NCBI GenBank assembly: GCA_035649895.1
Contig: DASRIS010000111.1
Coordinates: forward strand, 1 to 31,911
DNA length: 31,911 nt
Source: DASSUC01 sp035649895
GTDB taxonomy: Bacteria; Actinomycetota; Actinomycetes; Mycobacteriales; Micromonosporaceae
Reading direction: 5' to 3'
Position numbers and translations under genes: made by a program. Under the pieces are notes generated by a model. That model had not been told where the DNA came from. It saw only the letters and a program-made list of their open reading frames with translations, and made no database searches. Every line of letters starts with the position of its first letter. Within the stretch, counting starts at the first letter, position 1. Below, one piece after another: positions 7,296 through 16,400 of the stretch.

Positions 7296-8771
7296 ATGAG
7301 CATGCTGTCAGCTTCCGATGTGGACTCCCTCGGCCGGCTGGACGCCACCGCCCAGGCCGCGCTGGTGCGCTCCGGTGAGGTGACCGCCGAGGAGCTGGTC
7401 ACCGCCGCGGTCACCCGCATCGAGGCGGGCAACCCGGCGCTCAACGCGGTGGTCACCCGCACGTACGAACGGGCGCTCGACCAGGTCCGCGCCGGCCTTC
7501 CAGACGGCCCCTTCACCGGCGTCCCGTTCCTGCTCAAGGACCTCGTCGCCGAGCAGGCCGGGGTACGGCACACCGCCGGCTCGGCGTTCCTGCGCGACCA
7601 CGTGTCACCGACGGACCAGGAGCTGGTGGTCCGGCTCCGCCGGGCTGGCCTCGTCGTCCTCGGCAAGACCAGCACGGCCGAGCTCGGGCTGCTGCCCACG
7701 TGCGAGCCGGTGCTGTTCGGGCCTACCCGCAACCCGTGGGACCTCACCCGCAGTCCCGGCGGCTCCAGCGGCGGCTCGGCCGCCGCCGTCGCCGCCGGGA
7801 TGGTCCCGTTCGCCCACGCCAACGACGCGGCCGGCTCGATCCGCTACCCCGCCTCCTGCTGCGGGCTGTTCGGGCTCAAACCGACGCGCGGGCGCAACCC
7901 GCTCGGTCCGGCGTACGGCGACGCCTGGGGCGGGCTCGCCGCCGAGCACGCGGTGACCCGCTCGGTACGCGACAGCGCCGCACTGCTCGACGCCACCGCA
8001 GGCCCGGACCTGGGCGACCCGTACCTGGCGCCGCAGCCGCCCGGCCCGTTCGCCGCCGAGGTGGGCCGCGACCCGGGCCGGCTACGCATCGGCTTCAGCG
8101 GCCGTACGCCCCCCGCCTTCAGTGGGCGCGGGCCGCAGGGCCCGCCGGTCCATCCCGAGTGCGCCGCCGCCCTGCACGACGCCGTCGGCCTCTGCGACCA
8201 GCTCGGCCACGAGCTGGTCGAGGTGGACCTGCCCGGGTTCACCCGCGAGGTCGGGGCGGCCATCCGTACCGTCTTCCAGGCGGCGGCCGTGGCCACCCTG
8301 GACCAGTGGACCCGCGTCATGGGCCGCCCGCCCGGCCCGGACGAGATCGAGCTCTACACCCGCGCCTACTGCGACCGGGCCCGGCGCACCAGCGGCGGCG
8401 ACTACCTGCTCGCCATCGCCGAGCTACAGCACTTCGCTCGGACGGTGGCCCGGTTCCTCACCACGGTCGACGTGTTCCTCACGCCGACCCTGGCCCGGCT
8501 GCCGCCGCTGCTGGGCGAGCTGACCTCCACAGCGGACGACCCGCTACGGGCCGGCCGCCGCGGCGGCGCGCTGGCTGCCTTCGCCGGCGTGGTAGCGAAC
8601 GTCACCGGCGCCCCGGCCATGTCCGTGCCGCTGTACTGGAGCGCCGAAGGCCTACCGGTCGGCGTGCACTTCCTCGCCCGGTACGGCGACGAGGCAACCC
8701 TGTTCCGCCTCGCCGCCCAGCTCGAAGCCGCCCGCCCCTGGGCCAACCGCCGACCGCCACCACCGTCATAG
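7296..8771 (+). CDS. Amidase-signature family hydrolase
   Basis: The 491-residue protein has the full Ser-cisSer-Lys catalytic set of the amidase-signature family: Lys81 in FLLKD, cis-Ser157 in SPGGSSGGSAAA, and nucleophile Ser181 in AAGSIRYPAS. The 24-residue spacing of the two serines matches the family. The segment before the nucleophile reads HANDAAGSIR where most members have GTDTGGSIR; the change is common in some actinobacterial branches and need not abolish activity. Such enzymes hydrolyse amides; the substrate cannot be told. I chose the ATG at 7296 because GGGAG lies nine bases upstream and the sequence before it looks non-coding, although the frame is open back to 7104. It is convergent with the NACHT gene (60 bases between stops, no clear terminator). 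It may be tailoring or plain metabolism. Confidence 0.92.
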   Translation: MSMLSASDVDSLGRLDATAQAALVRSGEVTAEELVTAAVTRIEAGNPALNAVVTRTYERALDQVRAGLPDGPFTGVPFLLKDLVAEQAGVRHTAGSAFLRDHVSPTDQELVVRLRRAGLVVLGKTSTAELGLLPTCEPVLFGPTRNPWDLTRSPGGSSGGSAAAVAAGMVPFAHANDAAGSIRYPASCCGLFGLKPTRGRNPLGPAYGDAWGGLAAEHAVTRSVRDSAALLDATAGPDLGDPYLAPQPPGPFAAEVGRDPGRLRIGFSGRTPPAFSGRGPQGPPVHPECAAALHDAVGLCDQLGHELVEVDLPGFTREVGAAIRTVFQAAAVATLDQWTRVMGRPPGPDEIELYTRAYCDRARRTSGGDYLLAIAELQHFARTVARFLTTVDVFLTPTLARLPPLLGELTSTADDPLRAGRRGGALAAFAGVVANVTGAPAMSVPLYWSAEGLPVGVHFLARYGDEATLFRLAAQLEAARPWANRRPPPPS

Positions 8772-8831
8772 TTAGCACCTTCCCGCCCCGCGATTCCAGC
8801 GGCCGCCCTCCGGCTCAGCCGCGGGACGCGA

Positions 8832-11651
8832 CTATCTCGGACACAGTCCAGAACGCCTCGTACGCGTGATCCTGGCCAGACCGATGTTGTGCTCATCGGC
8901 ACGGTCGTAACACGCCTCCGCGAGGCTCGCCTGCACCTCCACTGCGACCTCGGGATGCCGTCGTACGAGCTCCGCCAACGTCTCCCCAGCCGCTCGACCG
9001 ACGCTGTCGTCTTCATCCCATAGCAGTGATATCAAGAAGACCCGGAGCTGAGACGTGGCCTCTGCCTCCCGCAGAAGTCTGACGGCCTCTCTTCTGGATC
9101 CCAGACGATCGGGGCTACGCGCCAGCTCCGTCAAGACTGTGATCAGCTCCGCCGACACCACCCCACCCGCCACCAACGCCCCCACCGCCGCCACCCGCAC
9201 CCAGGGATCGTCCGCACCCCGCGCCAACTCCACCAACACCGCAACCACCTCCGCCGACACCACCCCACCCGCCACCAACGCCACCACCGCCTCCACCCGC
9301 ACCCGGGGGTTGTCGGCGGAACGTGAAAGGGCGATCAGCACCGATGCAGCCCTGCTGGGAAGAGTGCCAACTGACGAGGCCGCAGCGGCGAGCTGGCAGA
9401 AGCGGGTGGCCGAGATGCGGGCCGCTCGCTCGGCCACCGCGTCAACGGCGGCCAGCAGCCGTCCCGCCACCCGGGGTGCGCGCAGACCCGACAGGCGTTC
9501 CCTCAGGGCGATCCGGTACTTCGAGAAGCGACACCGACCGTCGTGCTCCTGCATCCATTCATCGATCGCACGATGGATGAGCGTGTCCACCGTGACCACG
9601 TCAAGCGGGATGTCGTCGGCCAGCACCCGCAGGGTGAACAGGAAGTCCCAGCCGAGCAGGTGCTCGTACCGGTGCGGGCTCGCCTCGGCCGGATAGACCG
9701 CCTCAGCCACCAGCCGCTCGACCTCCTCGGGCTGCTCCCGGCCGACCAGGCCGAGCGCCAGCAGGATCGGCTCCTCGTACCGGGGGTCGTGCAGCCGCCT
9801 CCTGATACCGCCTGCGCGGTCGGCAAGGGCTGGCCCGAAGGCGAGCGCACGACCAGCGTAGTACTCCTCGAAGGTCAGGTGGGGGAAGCCGTACCGGCCG
9901 GGTGCTCGCTCAACGAGAAGCCCGGTGTGGATGTCGGCCTTCTCCACGAAGTCCCGCACGCCACGGCCGGCATCCGACTCTGCCGGGTGGGCAAGCTGGA
10001 GAACGGCGGGATCCCATCCAGCACCGGTGGACCGGGCCCACAACAGCCCGAGCACCTCAAGCAGCTCGCGCATTGACGCGGAGCCCTCTGGCCGGTGCTC
10101 GTGCATCCACCCGCCGAGGTGCGTGAGCCAGGTGGTCAACATGCGGTCGTCCGGGAGCTCGGCCTCCGGCACTCCGTGGACACCGCGCCAGTTCCTGCCC
10201 AGCGCCTCCGACACCTCGACGTACGCGTCGACCCGGCGGTGTGGGAGCCGGCCGCGGGCGCGGTGCACCAGGACCAGCGCGGTCAGCAGCAGTGGGTTCG
10301 CGGCCAGCCGGCGGATGCCGGGGCTGTGGCGCAGCGCCTCCGCCATGGCCTTCACCTCAGCCCGCGCGTCGCTCTGCACAGACTCATCGGACTTCTCCGG
10401 TGCCTCGGCCCGCTCGACCGCACCGCAGTACACGCTGAGGAACTGCTCGATGGTCGGGTCGTCCATCTCCTGGACCCGGACCGCCTCGAACGGCGGCGGC
10501 AGTGGTGCGGCCAGGTAGCCCGAGATCCGGCTGGTCACCACGAACCGGTTGCCCTGCCGGGAGTTCGCGGTGACGAAGTTGACCACGGCTTCCACCACGG
10601 CGCGGCGGTCGTCGGCGGAGGTGATCTCGTCCAGCCCGTCCAGGAGCACAAGGCAGTCACCAGCGAGGAGCCGGCACTCCAGCAGGTCGGCCAGCCCGGG
10701 TGTGCGGCACTCCAGACCCCGCAGGTAGCTCGGCAGGAACGCGCCGATGCCATCGTTGCGATAGCCCGAGCGGGCGAAGTCACCGATACGGAGGTAGATC
10801 GGGAACAACGGGCTACGCCTAGCGGCATTCACCGCCACCAGCGCCTGAGCGTGCAGCAGAGCCAGGTATCTCAACAGGGTGGTCTTCCCGCTGCCCGGCT
10901 CACCGAGCACCAGCAGGTGCCGGATGGTACGCACGGCCTCCAACACTGGCAGTGGCTTCTCGTCGCCAGGTCCACCGGCCGCCGCTGGCTCGTAGCCGAG
11001 CTGGAGCCGCAGGCGGTCGATGGATGCCTCGTACTCGGTCTGGTTGAGCCTGCCGGACTCCAGCAGCGACTGGAGCTTCGCCAGCTCATGGCCGAACCAC
11101 GCCTGCCTCCGGTCGCCGGGGCGCACGTCACGCTTGGCCGTCAGACCGACAAACACATCGCCGAGCGGAAGCTGGATCATCGTGTTGCGGACCATGCCCG
11201 CGGTGCGCAGGTAACGGTGGCGGTCGATAACCCGCTCGCGCCGCACCTCCTCCGCAAGGCTGTCCACCAGCGTCTTGAAGACCGGGCGGAGCGCGGTCAG
11301 CCGGTCCCAGCGCTCGTCCTCGTCCAGCCCTGGCCGGAGCGAGTCGACACAACGCTCGGCGAGCTTCGTGGCCGACGCCCGCACTCCCGGGACCAGCACT
11401 TTGGCCAGCTCGGACGCGCCTTCGAGCTGCAGGAAGCTCGGGTTGACGTCGTACCGAGAAAGCACCTGCCCGTGTGCCGCCCGGGTGACGTCGTACGCCC
11501 GCTCCAGTGCGCGCCCCAGTGCCTTCTGCTCTGGGTCACCGGTCACGCGCCGCTTGAGGCCCTGGACGGCGGTGCCCGCCAGCTCCTTCCCCACCTGGGC
11601 CAGCACCGCATTGGCGATCGCCGACAAAGCGGTTGCGGAAAGTGGTTCCAT
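8832..11651 (-). CDS. NACHT-domain NTPase with C-terminal HEAT-like repeats (NLR-like, candidate antiphage protein)
   Basis: The protein is 939 residues. An N-terminal helical region (~1-220), with a stretch like NACHT-associated helical domains, is followed by the NTPase core. Walker A is GEPGSGKTT at 250-258 (Lys256) and Walker B is LVLLDGLDE with Asp338, Asp341 and Glu342. The NACHT hallmark FPHLTFEEYYAG is near residues 587-598. From about residue 690 the protein is helical and repeat-like, with two nearly identical 34-residue HEAT-type units around 778-845. Bacterial NACHT proteins of this plan are STAND switches, several of which protect against phage; the role here is inferred from architecture. 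No separate nuclease, protease or TIR effector domain is visible, so any effector would lie in the N-terminal helical part. The start lacks a good ribosome site and may be leaderless. The gene stands alone between an amidase and an HNH gene. Confidence 0.9.
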   Translation of the reverse strand: MEPLSATALSAIANAVLAQVGKELAGTAVQGLKRRVTGDPEQKALGRALERAYDVTRAAHGQVLSRYDVNPSFLQLEGASELAKVLVPGVRASATKLAERCVDSLRPGLDEDERWDRLTALRPVFKTLVDSLAEEVRRERVIDRHRYLRTAGMVRNTMIQLPLGDVFVGLTAKRDVRPGDRRQAWFGHELAKLQSLLESGRLNQTEYEASIDRLRLQLGYEPAAAGGPGDEKPLPVLEAVRTIRHLLVLGEPGSGKTTLLRYLALLHAQALVAVNAARRSPLFPIYLRIGDFARSGYRNDGIGAFLPSYLRGLECRTPGLADLLECRLLAGDCLVLLDGLDEITSADDRRAVVEAVVNFVTANSRQGNRFVVTSRISGYLAAPLPPPFEAVRVQEMDDPTIEQFLSVYCGAVERAEAPEKSDESVQSDARAEVKAMAEALRHSPGIRRLAANPLLLTALVLVHRARGRLPHRRVDAYVEVSEALGRNWRGVHGVPEAELPDDRMLTTWLTHLGGWMHEHRPEGSASMRELLEVLGLLWARSTGAGWDPAVLQLAHPAESDAGRGVRDFVEKADIHTGLLVERAPGRYGFPHLTFEEYYAGRALAFGPALADRAGGIRRRLHDPRYEEPILLALGLVGREQPEEVERLVAEAVYPAEASPHRYEHLLGWDFLFTLRVLADDIPLDVVTVDTLIHRAIDEWMQEHDGRCRFSKYRIALRERLSGLRAPRVAGRLLAAVDAVAERAARISATRFCQLAAAASSVGTLPSRAASVLIALSRSADNPRVRVEAVVALVAGGVVSAEVVAVLVELARGADDPWVRVAAVGALVAGGVVSAELITVLTELARSPDRLGSRREAVRLLREAEATSQLRVFLISLLWDEDDSVGRAAGETLAELVRRHPEVAVEVQASLAEACYDRADEHNIGLARITRTRRSGLCPR
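9149..9310 (-). repeat. 102-base repeat encoding 34-residue HEAT-like units
   Basis: Nearly identical DNA starting CCGCCGACACCACCCCACCC occurs at 9149 and again at 9251, a period of 102 bases. The encoded units share VRV.AV.ALVAGGVVSAE. Similarity at the DNA level implies recent duplication or gene conversion within the repeat array. Confidence 0.85.
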
Positions 11652-11786
11652 CAGGCCCGCAGCGTACTACCGGCCGATCTGAGCCCGCCTCCTCGGGAAT
11701 GGTGGAAAGCCGACACCTCGTGGCGGGTCTAACCGGACGCTGCCGCCCCTCTACACCGCGGGCCCTGCAGTCTGTTCTGGCTGTTG

Positions 11787-13034
11787 TCATTGTCGCGGCC
11801 AATAGTGGTTTCGGCGGGGTCGTTGTGTAGGGTCGACCCAGGCGGGTGGGGTGAACTCTGGTCGTCCGTCGGGTGTGATGTGGACGGTCCAGCCGCCGTG
11901 GTGCAGCAGGCGGTGATGGAACCCGCAGACCAGCACGACATTGCTGAGGCTGGTAGGACCGCCGTCGGCCCAGTGCCTGGCATGGTGGCCCTGGCACCAT
12001 TTCGCCGGCCGGTCGCAGCCGGGGAACGAACACCCGCCGTCGCGGAGCACCAAGGCGCGGCGCAGGGCGCCGGTGACCAGCCGCCGCTGCCGGCCCAGGT
12101 CCAGCGGCTGGCCGGCGCCGTCGAGGATAGCGGGCAGGATCTGCGCATTGCAGGCCAGGCGGCGTACCGCCTCGGGGGTGAGGGTCTGGCCGGTGTCGAG
12201 CAGCCCGGGGCCGAGCTGACGGGTCAGCGGGTCGTAGTCGACGGTGACCACCACCTGGGACGGCTCACCACCCTGGTCGGGCAGCTCGCCGGCGGTCAGG
12301 GCCAGCCGGCAGATGTCCTCGAGCGCGTCGGCGCGCCGCTGTCCGGGGGTGCGGGTGTCGCCGGGGAGAGGCCGGCACAGCGGCTCCAGCGCCGCGCGGA
12401 CCACCGCCGCGGCCTCGGCACCCAACCGGCCCGACAGTCTCACCGCGCCGTCGCCGTTGTCGGAGAGGGTGAGGAACCGGTCCCGCTCGGCCCGCTTCTC
12501 CGCCCGCGCCAGCGCGGCCGCCTCGGCCTCCTCGGCGACCTCCGGGGCGACCACCTGCAAGATCCGCTCCCCCAGCCGCCGCAGCACCACCGGCTCGTAG
12601 TCCTGGGCATACTCGACCAGGGTCGCGGCGGCCTTGTCCACCACCGCCGGGCCGACCTCGGCTGGAAGCGCGGCCACTGCCCGGGTGATCACCTGCGCCT
12701 GCTCCACGCTCACCGCACCGGCGGCCAGCCCCTCGCTCACCACCGCGGGGCCGGCGTCCAGCGCGGCGGCCAGCTCCACCCGGCGCCGGGCAGCGGTGAT
12801 CGACATGCGCATCCGGCCGCGCAGCCACACCGCCGTCGACGACGCCCCCTGCGCCACCGCCAGACCCCGACCGTCGAACTCCCGCACCAGCCTCAGCTCC
12901 ACCGCTGCCAGCCGCTGCTGCAGCACGTGCAGCTCGTCCAACGCCTCGACCAGCTCACCATCCGGCAGCGTCCACACCGCGGTCGCAGCGCACTCGTCGA
13001 CCGCTTCCGCGATCGTCGCCACCACTGCCCGCAT
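11787..13034 (-). CDS. DUF222 / HNH endonuclease-domain protein (13E12 repeat family type)
   Basis: The 415-residue protein has an N-terminal DUF222-type helical region (~1-320, including the WLRGRMRMS and RRVELAAALD segments). A C-terminal HNH nuclease fold follows: Cys335 and Cys340 (CSFPGC), the His350-His351 pair, Asn365 and His374, plus Cys370 that completes a likely zinc site. This is the family known in mycobacteria as 13E12 repeat proteins, multi-copy in many actinobacteria and of unsettled function. The nuclease residues look intact. The ATG at 13034 lies 7 bases after a TAGAAT -10 element, so the message is probably leaderless, which explains the absence of a ribosome site. The gene is 135 bases upstream of the NACHT gene on the same strand; that gap has no clear terminator, so partial co-transcription is possible. 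Confidence 0.93.
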   Translation of the reverse strand: MRAVVATIAEAVDECAATAVWTLPDGELVEALDELHVLQQRLAAVELRLVREFDGRGLAVAQGASSTAVWLRGRMRMSITAARRRVELAAALDAGPAVVSEGLAAGAVSVEQAQVITRAVAALPAEVGPAVVDKAAATLVEYAQDYEPVVLRRLGERILQVVAPEVAEEAEAAALARAEKRAERDRFLTLSDNGDGAVRLSGRLGAEAAAVVRAALEPLCRPLPGDTRTPGQRRADALEDICRLALTAGELPDQGGEPSQVVVTVDYDPLTRQLGPGLLDTGQTLTPEAVRRLACNAQILPAILDGAGQPLDLGRQRRLVTGALRRALVLRDGGCSFPGCDRPAKWCQGHHARHWADGGPTSLSNVVLVCGFHHRLLHHGGWTVHITPDGRPEFTPPAWVDPTQRPRRNHYWPRQ

Positions 13035-13041
13035 ACCTCAT

Positions 13042-13070
13042 ATTCTAGTACCCTTGTTCGACACAGTCGA
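13042..13070 (-). promoter_or_regulatory. Promoter of the HNH gene, resembling the RecA-independent DNA-damage promoter
   Basis: On the minus strand, TCGACT (13070-13065) and TAGAAT (13047-13042) are spaced 17 bases, and the ATG follows 7 bases after the -10. Within this, TGTCG begins the block GTGTCGAAC, which is exactly 8 bases before TAGAAT. This matches the layout TTGTCRGTG-N8-TAnnnT of the actinobacterial RecA-independent (PafBC/ClpR) damage promoter, though the last three bases of the first block differ. TCGAC-ACA-GTCGA (13058-13070) is also a perfect inverted repeat over the -35. Confidence 0.5.
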
Positions 13071-13426
13071 TAGTGGATCCCTTGCTGTCTAAGTGTTTCT
13101 ACAGTGGACCTGCAGCAGATCGGCCTGCCAGCTCCGCGCGCGCAGCCCACTCCGACCCGCGCGGGTCGATGCGTGCGTGGTGGTGCGGCGTTGGGCAGAC
13201 CACGACGGACGCGGACCCGCGAAGATGCCTGCCGCGTGATGAACTGTCGTAGTCTGTGGCCCCCAGCTTTACTACAGCGGAAGGCGCCCCCAACTCCGAG
13301 GCCTTTCTGGAGGAGCTCGACGCATGGGTTGGCCGAGTGGCGCAACCGCGCCGGACATGGACCGAGTCCGCGCATCCTCATCGGTGGTCATGCAGACCCT
13401 CGTTCTTGTCCGAGCGCTGCGCAGAG
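13071..13426. other. Intergenic region, possible remnant of a small plus-strand gene
   Basis: The spacer between the hybrid synthase stop and the HNH promoter has no intact gene that I can support. From about 13256 the plus strand reads APNSEAFLEELDAW. After a one-base shift near 13325 it continues GLAEWRNRAGHGPSPRIL and, overlapping the 3' end of the synthase, LASELSGR. The combined text faintly resembles the N-terminal helix-turn-helix of actinobacterial XRE-type proteins, which would make it a decayed, truncated gene. This is a weak impression. Confidence 0.2.
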
Positions 13427-16400
13427 TCACGTGCTGGCGAGCGAGCTGAGCGGCCGGTGCGGTTCGGTAGCTACAGCATCGAGGATCCGTACGAGCTGGT
13501 CACACCAGCCGGTAACAGTGCTCTCATCGAACAGGTCGGTGGCGTACTCGACGGTCCCGACCAGCGCGTCGCCCTCCTGGCTCACCGCGACCGACAGGTC
13601 CCGCCGGGCGCAGTCCAGCGGCTGGTCGAGCACCCGGCTAACCAGGCCAGGCAGGGACAGCTGCGGCATCCCCGGGTTCCACGCGAAGATCATGTTCCCG
13701 ACCGGCGGCGCCGTGCCCGGCCGCCACCCCGGGTCCAGCTCCCGGCAGATCTCGACCACATACGCCGGCCGGTAGCGCATCGCGTCCAGCAGCACCCCGT
13801 TCGCCGCCGTGACCAGCTCGGCAAAGGTCGACCCGGCGACCGGCCGCAGCCGGATCTGCACCGCGTTGGCGAACAGCCCGACCACCGGCTCGTGGCTGGG
13901 ATGGTCCCGGTACGCGTACGGGCAGGCGAACGCGACATCATCGCGGCCGATGAGCCGGGACAGCAGCAGCGCATACGCGGACAGGACCACCGGGAACAGC
14001 GTGGTGCCCAGCTCCCGGGCCAGGTCCGCCAGCCGCCCGGTGACCACGGCCGGCACGGTGAACCCGACCTCGGCTCCCCGCGTCGAACGCGGCGGCCGGG
14101 GCCGGTCGGTCGGAACCTCCAGCTTGCGCGGAGCCCCGGCCAGCTGCCGGCGCCAGTAGTCGAGCACCGCAGGGTCGGTCGGCGTGGCGCGCTGCCGCCG
14201 CGCGTACCCGGCGTAGCTGGCCTCGATCGGCGCGAGGGCGGGCGCCCGCCCGGCCAGCGCCGCCGCGTAGGCCTCGCCCAGCTCCTCGAAGATGCGCAGC
14301 ATCGACCAGCCGTCCGCGGCCAGGTGGTGGACCACCAGCAGCAGGACCCAAAGATCCTCACCGGTACGCGCCAACGCGGCGCGGAGCAGCGGCGGCTCGC
14401 CGAACGGCTCGCGCCCGGTGGCCACGGCCCACGCGTCCACACCCTCCGGCGGCAGGTCGCAGACCGGGATGTGGACCGGCCGGTGCGCCAGCACCTCCTG
14501 CACCAGCGTGCCGTCGCGCTCCACCAGCCGGGTACGCAGGGCGGCGTGCCGCCGTACCAGTGTGTTGAAAGCCTCGGTCAGGGCCGGCACCGACAGCTGT
14601 CCGGCCAGCTCGACCCGGGTCGCGATGTGCACCGAGGCCGGGTCGCCCGCGTGGCGCGCCCGCCCCCACATCTGCTCCTGCTGGTACGTGGCCGGCGCAC
14701 GCTCCTGGACGGCCTGGTCGGCGGTGTCCAAGTCAGCGACGGCCAAGTCATCAAGGGCCAAGTCATCAAGGGCCAGGTCAGCGACGGCCTGGCCGGCGAC
14801 GGCCTGGCCGGCGACGGCCTGGCCGGCGGCGAGCGTGGCGGCCAAGGCCCGGATGCCGGGCGAGCGCAGCACCCGGTGCACCGGCACGTCCGTGCCGAGC
14901 AGCGAGCCGAGCCGGTTCGCCAGCCGCACGGCGGCGAGCGAGTGGCCGCCGGCCGCGAGGAACGCCGTGTCCACCGGCAGCCGGGCCACCCCCAGCTCGG
15001 CACACCAGGCGTCGTGGACGGCTCGTTCCAGCTCGGTGGCGGGCCCCTCCCCGCCGGTGTCCACAGTGGGCGCCGGCAGCGCGGCCAGGTCCACCTTGCC
15101 CGTCTCGCCGACCGGCAGCTCCGGCAGGAAGACCCAGGCGCGCGGGACGAGGTGCTGCGGCACGGCCTGCGCGAGCGCCGCGGCCAGCCGGGCCTGCCGC
15201 CGCGCCGGCGGGTCGCGGTCCGTGTCGCCGGCCACCACATACCCGACCAGGTACGGCTCGTCGCCGCGGTCGTGCCGGGCGGTGACCACGGCCTGGCGTA
15301 CCCCGGGCAGCCGCGCCAAGGCCGCCCCCGCCTCGGCCGGCTCGACCCGGTGACCGGCGATCTTGACCTGGTCGTCGACCCGGCCGAGGAACTCGAGTGT
15401 GCCGTCGCCGCGCAGCCTGACCCGGTCGCCGGTGCGGTACATCCGGGCCCCGGTCTCGCCGCTGAACGGCTCCGGCAGGAAGGCGGCCGCGGTCTCCCCC
15501 GGCCGGCCGAGGTAGCCCAGCGCCAGCCCACAGCCAGCAACGTAGAGCTCGCCGGCGGCGCCCGGTGGCACCGCCGCGCCGGCCCGGTCCAGCACGTAGA
15601 TGCGTACGTTGTCGGTGGGCCGGCCGATGTCGACCACGCCACCGTCACCGGGGGCGACCGGGCCGGCCGTGGTCACGATGGCGTTCTCCGTCGGGCCGTA
15701 GGCGTTGAGCACCCGGGCGGGGAAGCCCACCGGCGGACGGCGGCGCAGCGCGGACCCGCCCACGACCAGTGCCCGCAGCGCGCCATCCACGCGCGCCGGC
15801 AGCGCGAAGACCAGCTCGGCCAGCGGCGCCGGCAGGAACGCGACGGTGATGCCCTGCCGCTCCCACCAGTCCGCCAGCGCGGCCGGCTCGGCACGCGCGC
15901 CGTCCGGGACCGAGTGCACGCTGGCCCCGGCGGCGAGGGCCGGGTAGATCTCGCTCAGGTTCGCGTCGAACCCGAGCGCGAGCCCGTGGCAGACCGAGTC
16001 CCGCGGCGACAGCTCCAGCTGGCTTACGTGCCAGTGGATCGCGTTGACCGCGGCCCGGTGCGGGACCAGCACGCCCTTCGGCGCTCCGGTGGATCCGGAG
16101 GTGTAGACACACCAAGCGGCCTGTCCAGGGCCCGGCCGGGCGTACGGCGCCGGGAGCCCAGCCGCGACCGCCTCCTCGACCAGCAGCCGCGGCACGCCGT
16201 CCGGGACAGCCGCGATGTCCGGGACGGCCGAGGCGGGCCGGGACTCCTCCGCGGTGGTCACCACCAGCCGGGCGCCGCTGTCAGCGACCAGCCCGGCCAG
16301 CCGGGCGGCCGGGTACGCCGGGTCGAGCGGCAGGAAGGCCGCCCCGGCCATGAGCACTCCCAGCTGCGCGGCGACCAGCTCGGGCCGCCGGGGCAGCAGG

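Noticed and set aside
13058..13070. LexA (SOS) box at the TCGAC-ACA-GTCGA repeat
   Set aside because: Actinobacterial LexA boxes are TCGAAC-N4-GTTCGA; half-site and spacing do not fit. The RecA-independent promoter layout fits better.
13322..13345. tRNA-like phrase GGTTGGCCGAGTGGC
   Set aside because: It resembles the D-arm region of a Ser/Leu tRNA, but no acceptor stem, anticodon arm or T-arm can be assembled around it.
14711..14830. CRISPR-like array of short repeats
   Set aside because: Units are 15 bases, contiguous and in frame inside a synthase linker, with no spacers and no cas genes nearby.
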